A stretch of DNA of 64,000 nucleotides from Pantoea sp. Ep11b (GTDB lineage Bacteria; Pseudomonadota; Gammaproteobacteria; Enterobacterales; Enterobacteriaceae), in the NCBI RefSeq assembly GCF_040783975.1, contig NZ_CP160631.1, positions 1,550,001 to 1,614,000 of the forward strand, given 5' to 3'. The notes under the pieces were generated by a model. That model was not told the origin of the DNA and ran no database searches. It was given only the letters and a program-made list of their open reading frames with translations. Position 1 is the stretch's first letter. Each line of letters begins with the position of its first letter. Both the position numbers and the translations under genes were made by a program. Below are positions 9,019 to 17,468 of the stretch, piece by piece.

Positions 9019-10893
9019 ATGACTGAAGGTTTTTTTTTATATCACCTGGATAAAACCACCTGCGGTGGACGGATCCTTAGCGGTGCGTCTGATGATACGT
9101 ATACCATCGGCGGCATTGAGCGCCAGCAGGTACGGGAAGGCGATCCGGTGACCTGCGGAAAACATGAAGGACGGTTTCGCGTCTGCGGGGGAATGGGGGA
9201 CACTTATGAGGTAAATGGTGTCCTGAAAGAGTGGGCGGGCTCTCTTCACAGTTACAGCTCCTGCCCCTGTCGTGCCCGTTTTATTCCCTCTGTCAGCACG
9301 CACACTTACGAGATCGACAGCAATGCCGGCCGTGCGGCTGAACGGGCTGAAGCAGCAGAGAGAAAAATACAGCAATCTGAGCCTGAACAGCGTGCACAGG
9401 CAGCGAAGAAGAAACGGGAAATCACGCTCACCATCGGGGTGTTCTTTGATGGAACGGGCAACAATGCGAATAACAGCGGCGCTCGGCAGGCCGCTTGTTC
9501 CGGCGAACATTTTGGGATGAATGATGCGGAGGCTACATCTGGATTAGAGCAGTGCCTGAGACTGAATCAAGGAGTCAGCGGCACCGCTGCCGGAAGCTAT
9601 CTTGGCTATTACAGTAACGTATACTGGCTCAATACGCTTTATAGCCCGGATGTGATGCCCGATACGGGAACAGGCCAGTATGCCATTTATATTGAAGGTA
9701 TCGGTACAGAGGACGGCACGGGCGACAGCACTTACGGTATGGGTACCGGCCGGGGTGATAACGGCGTAGTGAGAAAAACAGATAAAGCTGTTGCCATACT
9801 GGCTGCGGCTATTAAGGGGTATTTCAACAGACATGCCGCTGCGCGTACCTGCGTCATTAAAGAGCTACAGTTTGATATTTTTGGCTTCAGCCGGGGAGCT
9901 GCAGCGGCACGGCATTTTGCCAACCGGATATTCAGTCAGGACAGAACCATTATCTCGGCAATTAAGATCGGGCTGGGGGACGTTGAGTTCTCCGGTACAC
10001 CGGGGGGCAAAACCCGATTTCTGGGAATTTTCGATACCGTGGCAGCTATCGGAACGCCGGTTAATGGCCTGAACCCACACAGCGCAGATACCGGTGAGGT
10101 GAATCTTATGCTGCGTCCGGGCGTGGCGGAAAAGGTATTCCATATCACCGCACAGCACGAATGCCGGTTTAACTTTGCACTGAACAGCGTCAAACCAGCC
10201 TGGCCGGAGCTGGCCCTGCCTGGTGCGCACTCCGACATTGGCGGAGGTTACAATCCGGAGGAACGCGAAGCCTGTTTCCTTACCCGGCCGGAGTTTGAAA
10301 CTGTACCGATCACGACTCCTGATACAGAAACGCGGATTTTTCGGCAGACCTGCGCACAGCTTAAAACGATGGACGGCTATCCGGCGATAGCGCCGCTGCT
10401 GAATGCCGTGAAGGTAAATGCAGATGTCTGGCATGACGACAGAATGCCAGCCGATCGCTACGGCACACTACAAAAACGCAGTGGTGCGGCACTGGTTATT
10501 GACAGACTAACCCGCAATGACTGGTCGAAGGTGGTGCTACGGGTAATGCTTGATGCGGCGCAGGATGCCGGTGTGGTGTTTGAACCTGTCGATGAAACCA
10601 ATCCTGATTTTGCGCTGGGTGCAGAAATGAGTGGACTGAGTGAAAAAGCGATTGTCATGGGGCGTGCGGTTCGAAATAGTCAATCTGCATCCGGCTTTAC
10701 AACTCCCGAAATCCTGATGCTGGCCGAAAAATACATTCACTGTTCAGCCAACTGGAACGGTGTGGTGAGGGATGACCAGGGAATGATCAGTGGTGCGGTC
10801 AGACCGGCACAGCTCGTGACATTTACTAACAGACCGGACGAACGCTGGCAGCGTACGGTTTACGATATGGACGGGAATAAAATATGGAAATAA
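9019..10893 (+). CDS. PAAR-DUF2235 (Tle1-type lipase) T6SS effector
   Basis: A 624-residue two-part protein. Residues about 15-92 form a PAAR-type spike tip (CGGRILSGAS, REGDPVTCG, CGGMGDTYEVNG, SCPCRARFIPS). Residues 101-130 are a charged, probably helical linker. From about 135 comes a DUF2235 alpha/beta-hydrolase: entry motif VFFDGTGNN at 141-149, nucleophile elbow GFSRG with Ser291, likely acid Asp339 in GIFDTV and likely His404 in PGAHSDIGGGY. By family knowledge, DUF2235 proteins include Tle1 phospholipases delivered by type VI secretion, and a fused PAAR lets the effector ride the VgrG tip. No vgrG, hcp or other T6SS gene is in the window, so this is an orphan effector locus. Its end overlaps the first DUF2931 lipoprotein gene by 10 bases, the usual effector-immunity arrangement. 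No substrate can be read from sequence. Confidence 0.86.
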   Translation: MTEGFFLYHLDKTTCGGRILSGASDDTYTIGGIERQQVREGDPVTCGKHEGRFRVCGGMGDTYEVNGVLKEWAGSLHSYSSCPCRARFIPSVSTHTYEIDSNAGRAAERAEAAERKIQQSEPEQRAQAAKKKREITLTIGVFFDGTGNNANNSGARQAACSGEHFGMNDAEATSGLEQCLRLNQGVSGTAAGSYLGYYSNVYWLNTLYSPDVMPDTGTGQYAIYIEGIGTEDGTGDSTYGMGTGRGDNGVVRKTDKAVAILAAAIKGYFNRHAAARTCVIKELQFDIFGFSRGAAAARHFANRIFSQDRTIISAIKIGLGDVEFSGTPGGKTRFLGIFDTVAAIGTPVNGLNPHSADTGEVNLMLRPGVAEKVFHITAQHECRFNFALNSVKPAWPELALPGAHSDIGGGYNPEEREACFLTRPEFETVPITTPDTETRIFRQTCAQLKTMDGYPAIAPLLNAVKVNADVWHDDRMPADRYGTLQKRSGAALVIDRLTRNDWSKVVLRVMLDAAQDAGVVFEPVDETNPDFALGAEMSGLSEKAIVMGRAVRNSQSASGFTTPEILMLAEKYIHCSANWNGVVRDDQGMISGAVRPAQLVTFTNRPDERWQRTVYDMDGNKIWK

Positions 10894-11543
10894 AACGCGT
10901 TGCAGGACTTCTTTCAGTGCTGGCGTTGACAGCCTGTCAGCGAGAAACAGACTACAGTAACGCTCCTCAGAACGGTACACCGGTAGAATGGACGTTTGAT
11001 TTCTTCACGCCTAAAGCATTACCCGCATTGGTGACGTATGCAGTAGTTCAGGACGCAGATGATAAAGTTTATGAGTTTAACACTCTGAACCGTACATCTG
11101 CTCTGCCTGGCGTTATCGGGCAGTGGAATGACAAAGATCGTGCTTCTGGTGGCTACTGGAATCATGTTGAGCGCCCGCCAAGGCATATTATTTTCTGCTG
11201 GGACTCGATTATCGATAAAAAAGTGTATCAGACCACTCTGACTATTCCTAAAGCCGATCTGGAGAAAATGGTCAGACCGGCCGTGCAGAAAGACCATTGG
11301 GGGAAAATAGCATATTACGACAGAGTACAAATAGGTCTGGCTCCGGGGGGAAAGGTAGCTGTCTGGTTGCAGGGGATCCGATCTGAGCCTAATTATCGTA
11401 TCACACCGTCAATTCTGAAAACCGTCTCAGGAGATAACCTGGATATCTGTAAAGGAATAACTAAACATCCAAATGGATATAAATATTATGGAGATACACC
11501 TGATTTTATCAAAGGGAAGAAATATCCTTACGGCCGATGGTAA
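10884..11543 (+). CDS. DUF2931 lipoprotein, candidate immunity protein (copy 1)
   Basis: A 219-residue protein with a lipoprotein signal peptide: MEIKRVAGLLSVLALTAC, with lipobox LTAC and modified Cys18. It matches DUF2931, whose members often follow DUF2235/Tle-type effectors and are thought to act as periplasmic lipoprotein immunity proteins. Its start lies inside the last codons of the effector (10-base overlap), so translation is coupled. The mature domain begins around [17 protein letters not shown] and ends KGKKYPYGRW. Lys19-Arg-type residues after Cys are not informative about sorting. Function as immunity is inferred from the family and the overlap, not shown by sequence. Confidence 0.75.
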   Translation: MEIKRVAGLLSVLALTACQRETDYSNAPQNGTPVEWTFDFFTPKALPALVTYAVVQDADDKVYEFNTLNRTSALPGVIGQWNDKDRASGGYWNHVERPPRHIIFCWDSIIDKKVYQTTLTIPKADLEKMVRPAVQKDHWGKIAYYDRVQIGLAPGGKVAVWLQGIRSEPNYRITPSILKTVSGDNLDICKGITKHPNGYKYYGDTPDFIKGKKYPYGRW

Positions 11544-11631
11544 CGATCCCGATATATTTAATAATTGGTGGAAAGGATATTCATTTCAGCCCTTTTAAAA
11601 GGGTGGTGAGTGAAACTGTTAAAGAAGAATC

Positions 11632-11736
11632 AGCAGTGCAGTCAAACCGGCACAGCTTGTGACATCTACTAACCGGTCGGACGAACGCTGGCAGCGTACG
11701 GTTTAGGATATGGACGGGAATAGAATATGGAAATAG
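11632..11736 (+). pseudogene. Decayed copy of the DUF2235 effector C-terminus
   Basis: This 105-base segment translates as SSAVKPAQLVTSTNRS, then DERWQRTV, an in-frame TAG stop, then DMDGNRIWK and the final stop. It is a close copy of the last 35 codons of the intact effector (SGAVRPAQLVTFTNRP onward to DGNKIWK, ending at 10893). The relation to the following lipoprotein ATG is the same 10-base overlap as at the intact locus. There is no upstream reading frame for a whole effector, so this is the remnant of a duplicated effector-tail plus immunity unit. Confidence 0.85.
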
Positions 11737-12635
11737 AACGCGTGGCAGGGCTTGTTGCCATTCTGATACTGACTGACTGTCACAGTGCAGGCCAGACGAC
11801 TCCGGTAGGGGCCAACATGGATACTCCCTCAGAATGGAAATTCAATTTCTTCACTCCAAAAGCGCTACCTGCTCTGGTGACATTTGCCGTCATTCAGGGT
11901 GCCGACGGTACGATTTATCGCTTTAATACACTGAACAGCACTTCTGCGTTGCCTGACGTTATCGGTAAGTGGAATGATAAAGATCGGGCTTCGGGTGGCT
12001 ACTGGAACCATGTTGATCGCCCTCCTAAACATTTTATCTTTTGCTGGGATTCCATAATTGATAAGAAAGTGTATGAGACGCATCTGACTGTCCCTGATGT
12101 TATCGTAAAAAAGATGAACAGTGGCAGTGGGAAAACGGATCCCTATAATAATACCTATGACACCATTCAGATTGGCCTGGCTCCGGAGGGGAAGGTAGCG
12201 GTATGGCTAAAAGGTATCGGGTTTGAGCCTAATTATCGTATCACGCCGTCTGTCCTGGAAACTTTCTCAGGAGACAAACTGGATGTCTGTAAAGAGATCA
12301 CCAGACATCCAAATGGATATAAATATTACGGAAAAACCCCTGATTTTATCAAAGAAAAAAATACCCTTACGGTGAATGGTAACGTTCCGGATACTTTTAG
12401 GCGGAGTGAAGATATAAACACTTCGGGCAACCGGAATAGCGTATACCCGAACAATCAGGGAGTAGCCAGTGGTGCAGTCAGCCCGGCGAAATGGATGATT
12501 TCCTCTGATTGGCCAGTTGAGCGCCAGGACACCTTAATTCAGGCAAAAAAAAGCCAGCGACGGGCGCTGGCTTCCGGAGGCAGAGAGGCGATTACGAGTT
12601 GCTGTTCGCCGGGGTTGCCGGTGCGGCCTGGGTGA
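11727..12635 (+). CDS. DUF2931 lipoprotein copy 2, C-terminally frameshifted
   Basis: The first about 212 residues are a diverged copy of the preceding lipoprotein ([17 protein letters not shown] against [17 protein letters not shown], and so on). Two changes suggest decay. The lipobox reads LTDC instead of LTAC, placing Asp at -1, which is unusual for lipoprotein processing. Near the end, the A-run at 12355-12361 has seven A; with eight A the frame would read [10 protein letters not shown] and stop, matching copy 1 (KGKKYPYGRW stop). As it stands, the frame runs on for about 90 foreign residues, through a third effector-tail-like segment and into the 3' end of the convergent L,D-transpeptidase gene. 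The natural end would be near 12383. A sequencing error in the homopolymer is possible. Confidence 0.7.
   Translation: MEIERVAGLVAILILTDCHSAGQTTPVGANMDTPSEWKFNFFTPKALPALVTFAVIQGADGTIYRFNTLNSTSALPDVIGKWNDKDRASGGYWNHVDRPPKHFIFCWDSIIDKKVYETHLTVPDVIVKKMNSGSGKTDPYNNTYDTIQIGLAPEGKVAVWLKGIGFEPNYRITPSVLETFSGDKLDVCKEITRHPNGYKYYGKTPDFIKEKNTLTVNGNVPDTFRRSEDINTSGNRNSVYPNNQGVASGAVSPAKWMISSDWPVERQDTLIQAKKSQRRALASGGREAITSCCSPGLPVRPG
12450..12527 (+). pseudogene. Third, diverged trace of the effector C-terminus
   Basis: Within the run-on frame of copy 2, the peptide [19 protein letters not shown] followed by DWPVERQ aligns with DDQGMISGAVRPAQLVTFT and NRPDERWQ of the intact effector. It lies where a third unit would begin after a second immunity gene. 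Homology is weaker than for the 11632-11736 remnant but follows the same spacing. Confidence 0.55.
12545..12573 (-). terminator. Intrinsic terminator of the L,D-transpeptidase gene
   Basis: The stem AAGCCAGCG / CGCTGGCTT (12551-12559 and 12565-12573) with a five-base loop is followed, on the reverse strand, by a run of six T (A-run at 12545-12550). It lies 19 bases downstream of the stop of the reverse-strand gene. Confidence 0.85.
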
Positions 12636-13710
12636 CCGGGGCCGCCGGTGCCGCGGTGTCGGCTGGCTGCTGCGGCTGGGCCGCATCGCTGTTCGCACCC
12701 TGTGGTGTCACCGGGGTCATCGGCTCTTCCTGTGGCTGCGCCTGTGAGTTTTCCGGTACCTGAACCGGCGCGGTCTGGATGTTGTTTTCCACACCGTTCA
12801 CTTTCACTGGCATACCGGTACGGCTCTGAATCGCGCCATTGACCTGATCCTGGTTGACGCTGGCATCAACCAGCACTTTGCTCACGGCCTGGGTCAGCGT
12901 AATCGGCACCAGCTCACGGGAGTTAAACTGCTCTTCGGTGGTCGACAGCGGGTTGTGCACTTCGAGATAACGCGAACCGTCTGGCTCTACGGTCGCTTTC
13001 ACCGGCTGGTCGACGAACTGAACGCGCGTGCCAACCGGCACGTTCTGGAACAGCCATTTGATGTCGTCGGCGCGCAGACGCACACAGCCGTGGCTGACGC
13101 GCAGGCCGATACCGAAGTTGGCGTTGGTGCCGTGAATCGCATAGAGGCGGCCGATGTAGAGCGCGTAGAGGCCCATCGGGTTATCCGGGCCGGCCGGGAA
13201 GACCGCTGGCAGCGTTTCACCGCGTGCCGCGTAGTCCGCATGCATGCCTTTGGTTGGTGTCCAGGTCGGGCCATCTTTCTTGCGTTCTACGGTAGTGGTC
13301 CAGTTGATCGGGGTATCTTTACCCAGCTCACCGATACCAATCGGCAGGACCACAACGGTTTTGCTGCCTTTCGGATAGTAATAAAGACGCATCTCCGCGC
13401 TGTTAATCACGATGCCTTCACGCGGAGCGTCAGGCAGGATCAGCTGCTGTGGGATGATCATTTTACTGCCAGCCTTAGGCAGATAAACGTCAACGCCCGG
13501 ATTGGCTTCCAGCATGTTGCTGAGGCCCATCTGGTATTGCGCCGCAAAAGCTTCCAGCGGCAGCTTGCTGTCTTCAGGGACAGTAATTTCAATATTTTCC
13601 CCGATCAGACGGCTGTTAGCCGGCGGTAACGGGTAAACCACAGCAAAGGCGGACTGGCTGAACGCCGCCAGAGCCAGTGCGATTGAAGCGAAAGCGCGAA
13701 TGATTTTCAT
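12592..13710 (-). CDS. ldtB: L,D-transpeptidase of the ErfK/YbiS/YcfS group
   Basis: A 372-residue secreted YkuD-type L,D-transpeptidase. It has a signal peptide ending AFA at about residue 23, a LysM-like region at about 41-88, HGTN at 193-196 and the catalytic SHGCVR at 206-211 with Cys209. Enzymes of this group anchor Braun lipoprotein to peptidoglycan or make 3-3 crosslinks. After about residue 310 there is a 60-residue Pro/Ala/Gln/Thr-rich tail, so the protein is longer than E. coli LdtB (306) or LdtC (320). The symbol ldtB is chosen because other nearby genes map to the b0788-b0813 part of the E. coli chromosome close to ybiS; ErfK or LdtC identity cannot be ruled out. Confidence 0.8.
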   Translation of the reverse strand: MKIIRAFASIALALAAFSQSAFAVVYPLPPANSRLIGENIEITVPEDSKLPLEAFAAQYQMGLSNMLEANPGVDVYLPKAGSKMIIPQQLILPDAPREGIVINSAEMRLYYYPKGSKTVVVLPIGIGELGKDTPINWTTTVERKKDGPTWTPTKGMHADYAARGETLPAVFPAGPDNPMGLYALYIGRLYAIHGTNANFGIGLRVSHGCVRLRADDIKWLFQNVPVGTRVQFVDQPVKATVEPDGSRYLEVHNPLSTTEEQFNSRELVPITLTQAVSKVLVDASVNQDQVNGAIQSRTGMPVKVNGVENNIQTAPVQVPENSQAQPQEEPMTPVTPQGANSDAAQPQQPADTAAPAAPVTQAAPATPANSNS

Positions 13711-13926
13711 ATTTTACAATTCTTTATCGCCATATTTCAGGCTGTTCAGTGTGTCGAATCTATGCCGGCCAATGTGACCTGCTGCGCATTATATGTTCAT
13801 TAATCTGACGTTGTGAATCGGGATTTTAACCTGCCTGCAATACTTTACGTAAATTCACGGCGGATGTTAGCCCATTTCCGGAAAACCGGACGCATAAAAT
13901 GGGGCTTTCCGGCGTGGCCGGGGGGG

Positions 13927-15741
13927 CTAAGGTTGCCACTGCGTCTGTTCACCGCTGAGTTTCCGGTTCAGGAAAAAGGCGGCACTGATCAGCGCCAGAT
14001 GGGTCAGCGCCTGCGGGGTATTTCCCAGCGCATGACCGTGACTGTCGAACTCCTCTGCGTAAAGGCCCAGCGGATTGGCGTAACTCAGCAGTTTCTCAAA
14101 TTCGAAATGCGCCTCCTGCACCCGGCCCGCGCGCGCCAGGCACTCGACATACCAGAAGGAGCAGGCACCAAAGGAGCCTTCGGTGCCATTCAGGCCATCG
14201 GCGGGCGTCTCATGGATATTGTAGCGTCGCACCATGCCGTCGCTGACCAGCTGGGTTTTGATCGCATCCAGGGTAGCAATCCAGTCCGGATCGGTGGCGC
14301 CGACGAAGCGCACCAGCGGCATCAGCAGCATCGAGGCGTCGAGGTAGTCCCCGTGCCGGGTCGAAACGAAGTGGCCGCGTTCGGCGTTCCAGAAGTTCGC
14401 CCAGATATCTTCCCGGATCGCCCGGCGGGCCCGATCCCAGCGCTCATAAGGCATCGGCAGCGATCGCTTCATGCCCAGGCGCAGCGCGCGGTCCATCGCC
14501 ACCCAGCACATCAGGCGTGAATGAAGGAAATGCTGCGGCTCGCCGCGCATCTCCCAGATCCCGGCATCGGGCTGATCCCAGTTTTCGCTCAGCCAGTCGA
14601 TCATGCTGACGACATACTCCCAGCCGCGCTGGGAGATCGCCTCGCCATATTTGTTCGCCAGATAGACCGCATCCATCAGCTCGCCATAGATATCAAGCTG
14701 GGTCTGCTGCCAGGCGTCATTGCCGATGCGCACCGGCCGTGAGTCGGCATAGCCAGAGAGATTGAGCAGCTCCATCTCATGCAGCTCCGTGCCGCTGTCC
14801 AGCCGGTACATCACCTGCAGACGCATCTCGTCGTGATGGCTGTTAGCGACGCAGCGGCCGACCCATTGAGTAAAATGTTTGGCTTCATCGACGTAGCCCA
14901 GCCGCATCAGGGCATACATGCTGAAGGAGGCGTCCCGGATCCAGGAGGCGCGATAGTCCCAGTTCCGTTCACCGCCCAGCTCCTCCGGCAGGCCAAAGGT
15001 AGCGGCGGCCGCGATAGAGCCATGCTGATGTGAGGTCAGGAGTTTCAGCACCAGCGCCGAACGCTGGACCATCTCACGCCAGCGGCCCTGATAGGTGCTT
15101 TGTCCGCTCCAGTGTCGCCAGTAGCTGAGCGTCTCTTCAAAGCAGTGTTCGGTGGCCAGCGCCTCGATATGCGCATCGTCCACGCTGCCAAATTCAAACT
15201 GCGCATGTTCACCCGCCTGCAGCGTGAACAGGGCTGACGCGCCATCCTCCTCCAGCGTCATCACCACGCTGGCCGCCAGCCGCAGCGACGGCTGCCCCTC
15301 GGCGTGAAAATCGATACAGCCTTTGTGCGCTTCCGCCCGTGTCTCTGCGCGGGCGTAGTCGTGGCGGGGAGAACAGCGCAGGCGAAAGGTTGCACTGCCG
15401 CGAACCATCTTCACCCGGCGGATGAGGCGCGGCAGCTTACTCCTGTCATCGCAAATCGGCATGTAATCGGTGATCTCAGCCACGCCTTTTTCATCAAGCC
15501 AGCGGGTCTGCAGAATATTGGTATCGGGCAGGTAGAGCTGCTGGCGCCGCGCATTGGGCCAGTCGGGTGCCAGGGAGAAAAGTCCGGCATCCTCGCCGTC
15601 GAGCAGCGCAGCGAAGACCGAGGGGCTGTCCAGTTCCGGCCAGCAGAGGTAATCAATGGTGCCATCACTGGCAACCAGCGCACAGGTGCGCAGATCGCCG
15701 ATTACACCGTGCTCTTCAATCTTACGTTTTACCTTACTCAT
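13927..15741 (-). CDS. Glycoside hydrolase family 15 (glucoamylase/trehalase-like) protein
   Basis: A 604-residue cytoplasmic protein with no signal peptide. An N-terminal beta-rich domain (about 1-215) begins EEHGVIGDLRTCALV, and an (alpha/alpha)6 GH15 domain follows. The domain shows NWDYRASWIRDA at about 260-271, GIWEMRG at 394-400 with the likely general acid Glu397, and GLYAEEFD at 559-566 with the likely general base Glu563 or Glu564. Bacterial proteins of this architecture include glucoamylases, trehalases and dextranases, so the substrate is unassigned. It is a single gene between the L,D-transpeptidase and yohD. Confidence 0.87.
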   Translation of the reverse strand: MSKVKRKIEEHGVIGDLRTCALVASDGTIDYLCWPELDSPSVFAALLDGEDAGLFSLAPDWPNARRQQLYLPDTNILQTRWLDEKGVAEITDYMPICDDRSKLPRLIRRVKMVRGSATFRLRCSPRHDYARAETRAEAHKGCIDFHAEGQPSLRLAASVVMTLEEDGASALFTLQAGEHAQFEFGSVDDAHIEALATEHCFEETLSYWRHWSGQSTYQGRWREMVQRSALVLKLLTSHQHGSIAAAATFGLPEELGGERNWDYRASWIRDASFSMYALMRLGYVDEAKHFTQWVGRCVANSHHDEMRLQVMYRLDSGTELHEMELLNLSGYADSRPVRIGNDAWQQTQLDIYGELMDAVYLANKYGEAISQRGWEYVVSMIDWLSENWDQPDAGIWEMRGEPQHFLHSRLMCWVAMDRALRLGMKRSLPMPYERWDRARRAIREDIWANFWNAERGHFVSTRHGDYLDASMLLMPLVRFVGATDPDWIATLDAIKTQLVSDGMVRRYNIHETPADGLNGTEGSFGACSFWYVECLARAGRVQEAHFEFEKLLSYANPLGLYAEEFDSHGHALGNTPQALTHLALISAAFFLNRKLSGEQTQWQP

Positions 15742-15849
15742 CCTAATCTCCCTGTCAGTGTCCCTTTAACTATAGCCGAGGCCGTCGATGCGGCTTCGTT
15801 TGCGCACAGAGGGTTAACGCCGGGGGCTGCAAAGGAAGAGGGGAAAGCA

Positions 15850-15874
15850 GGCCGGACGCCTGAAACGTCCGGCC
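15850..15874 (-). terminator. Hairpin downstream of yohD
   Basis: GGCCGGACG and CGTCCGGCC (15850-15858 and 15866-15874) form a perfect 9-bp stem with a seven-base loop, 47 bases past the yohD stop. On the reverse strand it is followed by CTGCTTTCCCC, a weak T-tract, so termination is plausible but imperfect. Confidence 0.5.
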
Positions 15875-15920
15875 CTGTGGCGGATTCTGCAGGAATGAGG
15901 AGGGAAGGCCGCAGCCGCGG

Positions 15921-16499
15921 TTACTGGTCGGCGCGACGGGTATGCCAGCGGCGGATCACCCAGCGCAAGACAAAGGCAAACACCACCGCCGCAATCAGCC
16001 AGAGCAGATGCTTGAGATGCTGGTCGAGCTTGTGCAGCCACGGCGCGATAATCCCGCCCGCGAAATAGCCCAGCGTCACAAAGATCAGCGCCCAGATGGC
16101 GGCACCGATGACGTTAAGAATAAAAAACTTCATCGGGTTGAGGCGGCTGGCGCCGATGATGACCGGTCCAATCAGCCGGAAGCCATACATAAAGCGCACG
16201 CCAATCACAAACAGGCTGGGGCGGCGTTTAATCAGGCGGTTAGCTTTCACCACTTTATCCTGATGCTTTTTAAACCGGCGCAGGATCCGGGTGCCCCAGC
16301 GACGGCCGATCCAGTAGAGCAGCTGATCGCCGATGATTCCGCCGCCCATCGCCGCCAGCACGACGCCCGTGTAGTGCAGTAATCCCTCGTGCGCGGCAAC
16401 GCCGCCCAGCAGGGTGAATGTCTCCCCCTCGGCGATACAGCCAATCAAAAGTGCCAGATAACCGTACTGCGTAATTAATGCGTTGATGTCCAGATGCAA
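15921..16499 (-). CDS. yohD: DedA-family membrane protein YohD
   Basis: A 192-residue DedA/VTT protein, the same length as E. coli YohD and closely similar along its whole length (AEGETFTLLGGVAAHEG, RFMYGFRLIGPVIIGAS, APWLHKLDQHLKH). The FxxxR-G and GxxxG motifs and the re-entrant loops of DedA proteins are visible. DedA proteins are linked to undecaprenyl-phosphate or phospholipid flipping and membrane homeostasis. It is divergent from yohC, as in E. coli. Confidence 0.93.
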   Translation of the reverse strand: MHLDINALITQYGYLALLIGCIAEGETFTLLGGVAAHEGLLHYTGVVLAAMGGGIIGDQLLYWIGRRWGTRILRRFKKHQDKVVKANRLIKRRPSLFVIGVRFMYGFRLIGPVIIGASRLNPMKFFILNVIGAAIWALIFVTLGYFAGGIIAPWLHKLDQHLKHLLWLIAAVVFAFVLRWVIRRWHTRRADQ

Positions 16500-16702
16500 A
16501 ATGACACTCCCTGTTCAGTGGCTGTTTGTTCAAGTCTATACGCGATTTCGTTTCGCTTCCGCCCGCACCCACGGCTGCGTTTATTTATGCTGTTTTTTTG
16601 TCCGGTCGCCACGAAAATTTTGCTGCCGATTATACTTGAGAAGACGCTGCCCTTAAGACGCATGCTTCATCGGGCGGCCCACTGCATCAGAGGAGTGACT
16701 GT

Positions 16703-17290
16703 ATGAACCATGTCTGGGGACTTCTGGCGCATCCGAACCTGGAAATGCGTCATATCAAGCAAGAGAACGAAAGCGTTTCGCATCACTACACCCACCATGT
16801 CCTGCTGATGGCGGCGATCCCGGTGATCTGCGCCTTTATCGGAACCACGCAGCTGGGCTGGAATCTGGGCGATGGACAATATGTGCAACTGAATCTGGCC
16901 ACCGGGATCGGGCTGGGCATCCTGTTCTATCTGATTATTCTGGGCGGCGTGGCTGTGATGGGACGCGTGATCCACTGGATGGCACGCGACTATCCGCAGC
17001 GGCCTGGAGTGCCGCGCTGTACGGTATTTGCGGGCTATGTGGCCACACCGCTGTTTCTCAGCGGGCTGGTGGCGCTTTATCCGCTGGTCTGGCTCTGTGT
17101 GCTGGCGGGTGCACTGGCACTGCTCTACACCGGCTATCTGCTCTATATCGGCATCCCGCTGTTCCTCAATATCGACCGTGAAGAGAGCCTGCGTTTCTCC
17201 GGCTCGACGCTGGCGATCGGCGTGCTGGTATTTGAGGTGTTGCTGGCACTGACCGTCGTGCTGTGGGGCTATGGACCGCATCTGTTCTGA
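16703..17290 (+). CDS. yohC: YohC, Yip1-domain inner membrane protein
   Basis: A 195-residue protein nearly collinear with E. coli YohC. It opens MNHVWGLLAHPNLEM, has a conserved HHYTHHVLLMAAIPVICAF segment and five hydrophobic stretches of the Yip1 family. No biochemical role is established. It is followed by a strong intrinsic terminator, so it is monocistronic and separated from pbpG. Confidence 0.92.
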   Translation: MNHVWGLLAHPNLEMRHIKQENESVSHHYTHHVLLMAAIPVICAFIGTTQLGWNLGDGQYVQLNLATGIGLGILFYLIILGGVAVMGRVIHWMARDYPQRPGVPRCTVFAGYVATPLFLSGLVALYPLVWLCVLAGALALLYTGYLLYIGIPLFLNIDREESLRFSGSTLAIGVLVFEVLLALTVVLWGYGPHLF

Positions 17291-17295
17291 CCGAC

Positions 17296-17327
17296 CGCTG
17301 CCGCCCTGTGGCGGCAGCGTGCTTTTT
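17296..17327 (+). terminator. Intrinsic terminator after yohC
   Basis: CGCTGCCGCC (17296-17305), loop CTGT, then GGCGGCAGCG (17310-17319) is a perfect 10-bp stem followed by TGCTTTTT. Confidence 0.88.
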
Positions 17328-17468
17328 ACGCCCGGAAACAATCTCGCCAGGAAATTTCTTAACCTTAAGCGTATGATACCGCAGCCAGCCCGCGCACTGA
17401 CGTGACGGGAGCGGGCGGCCTGTGTCGGACTGACACAGTACATAATCATAACCGGGTTTTTTTCTACG

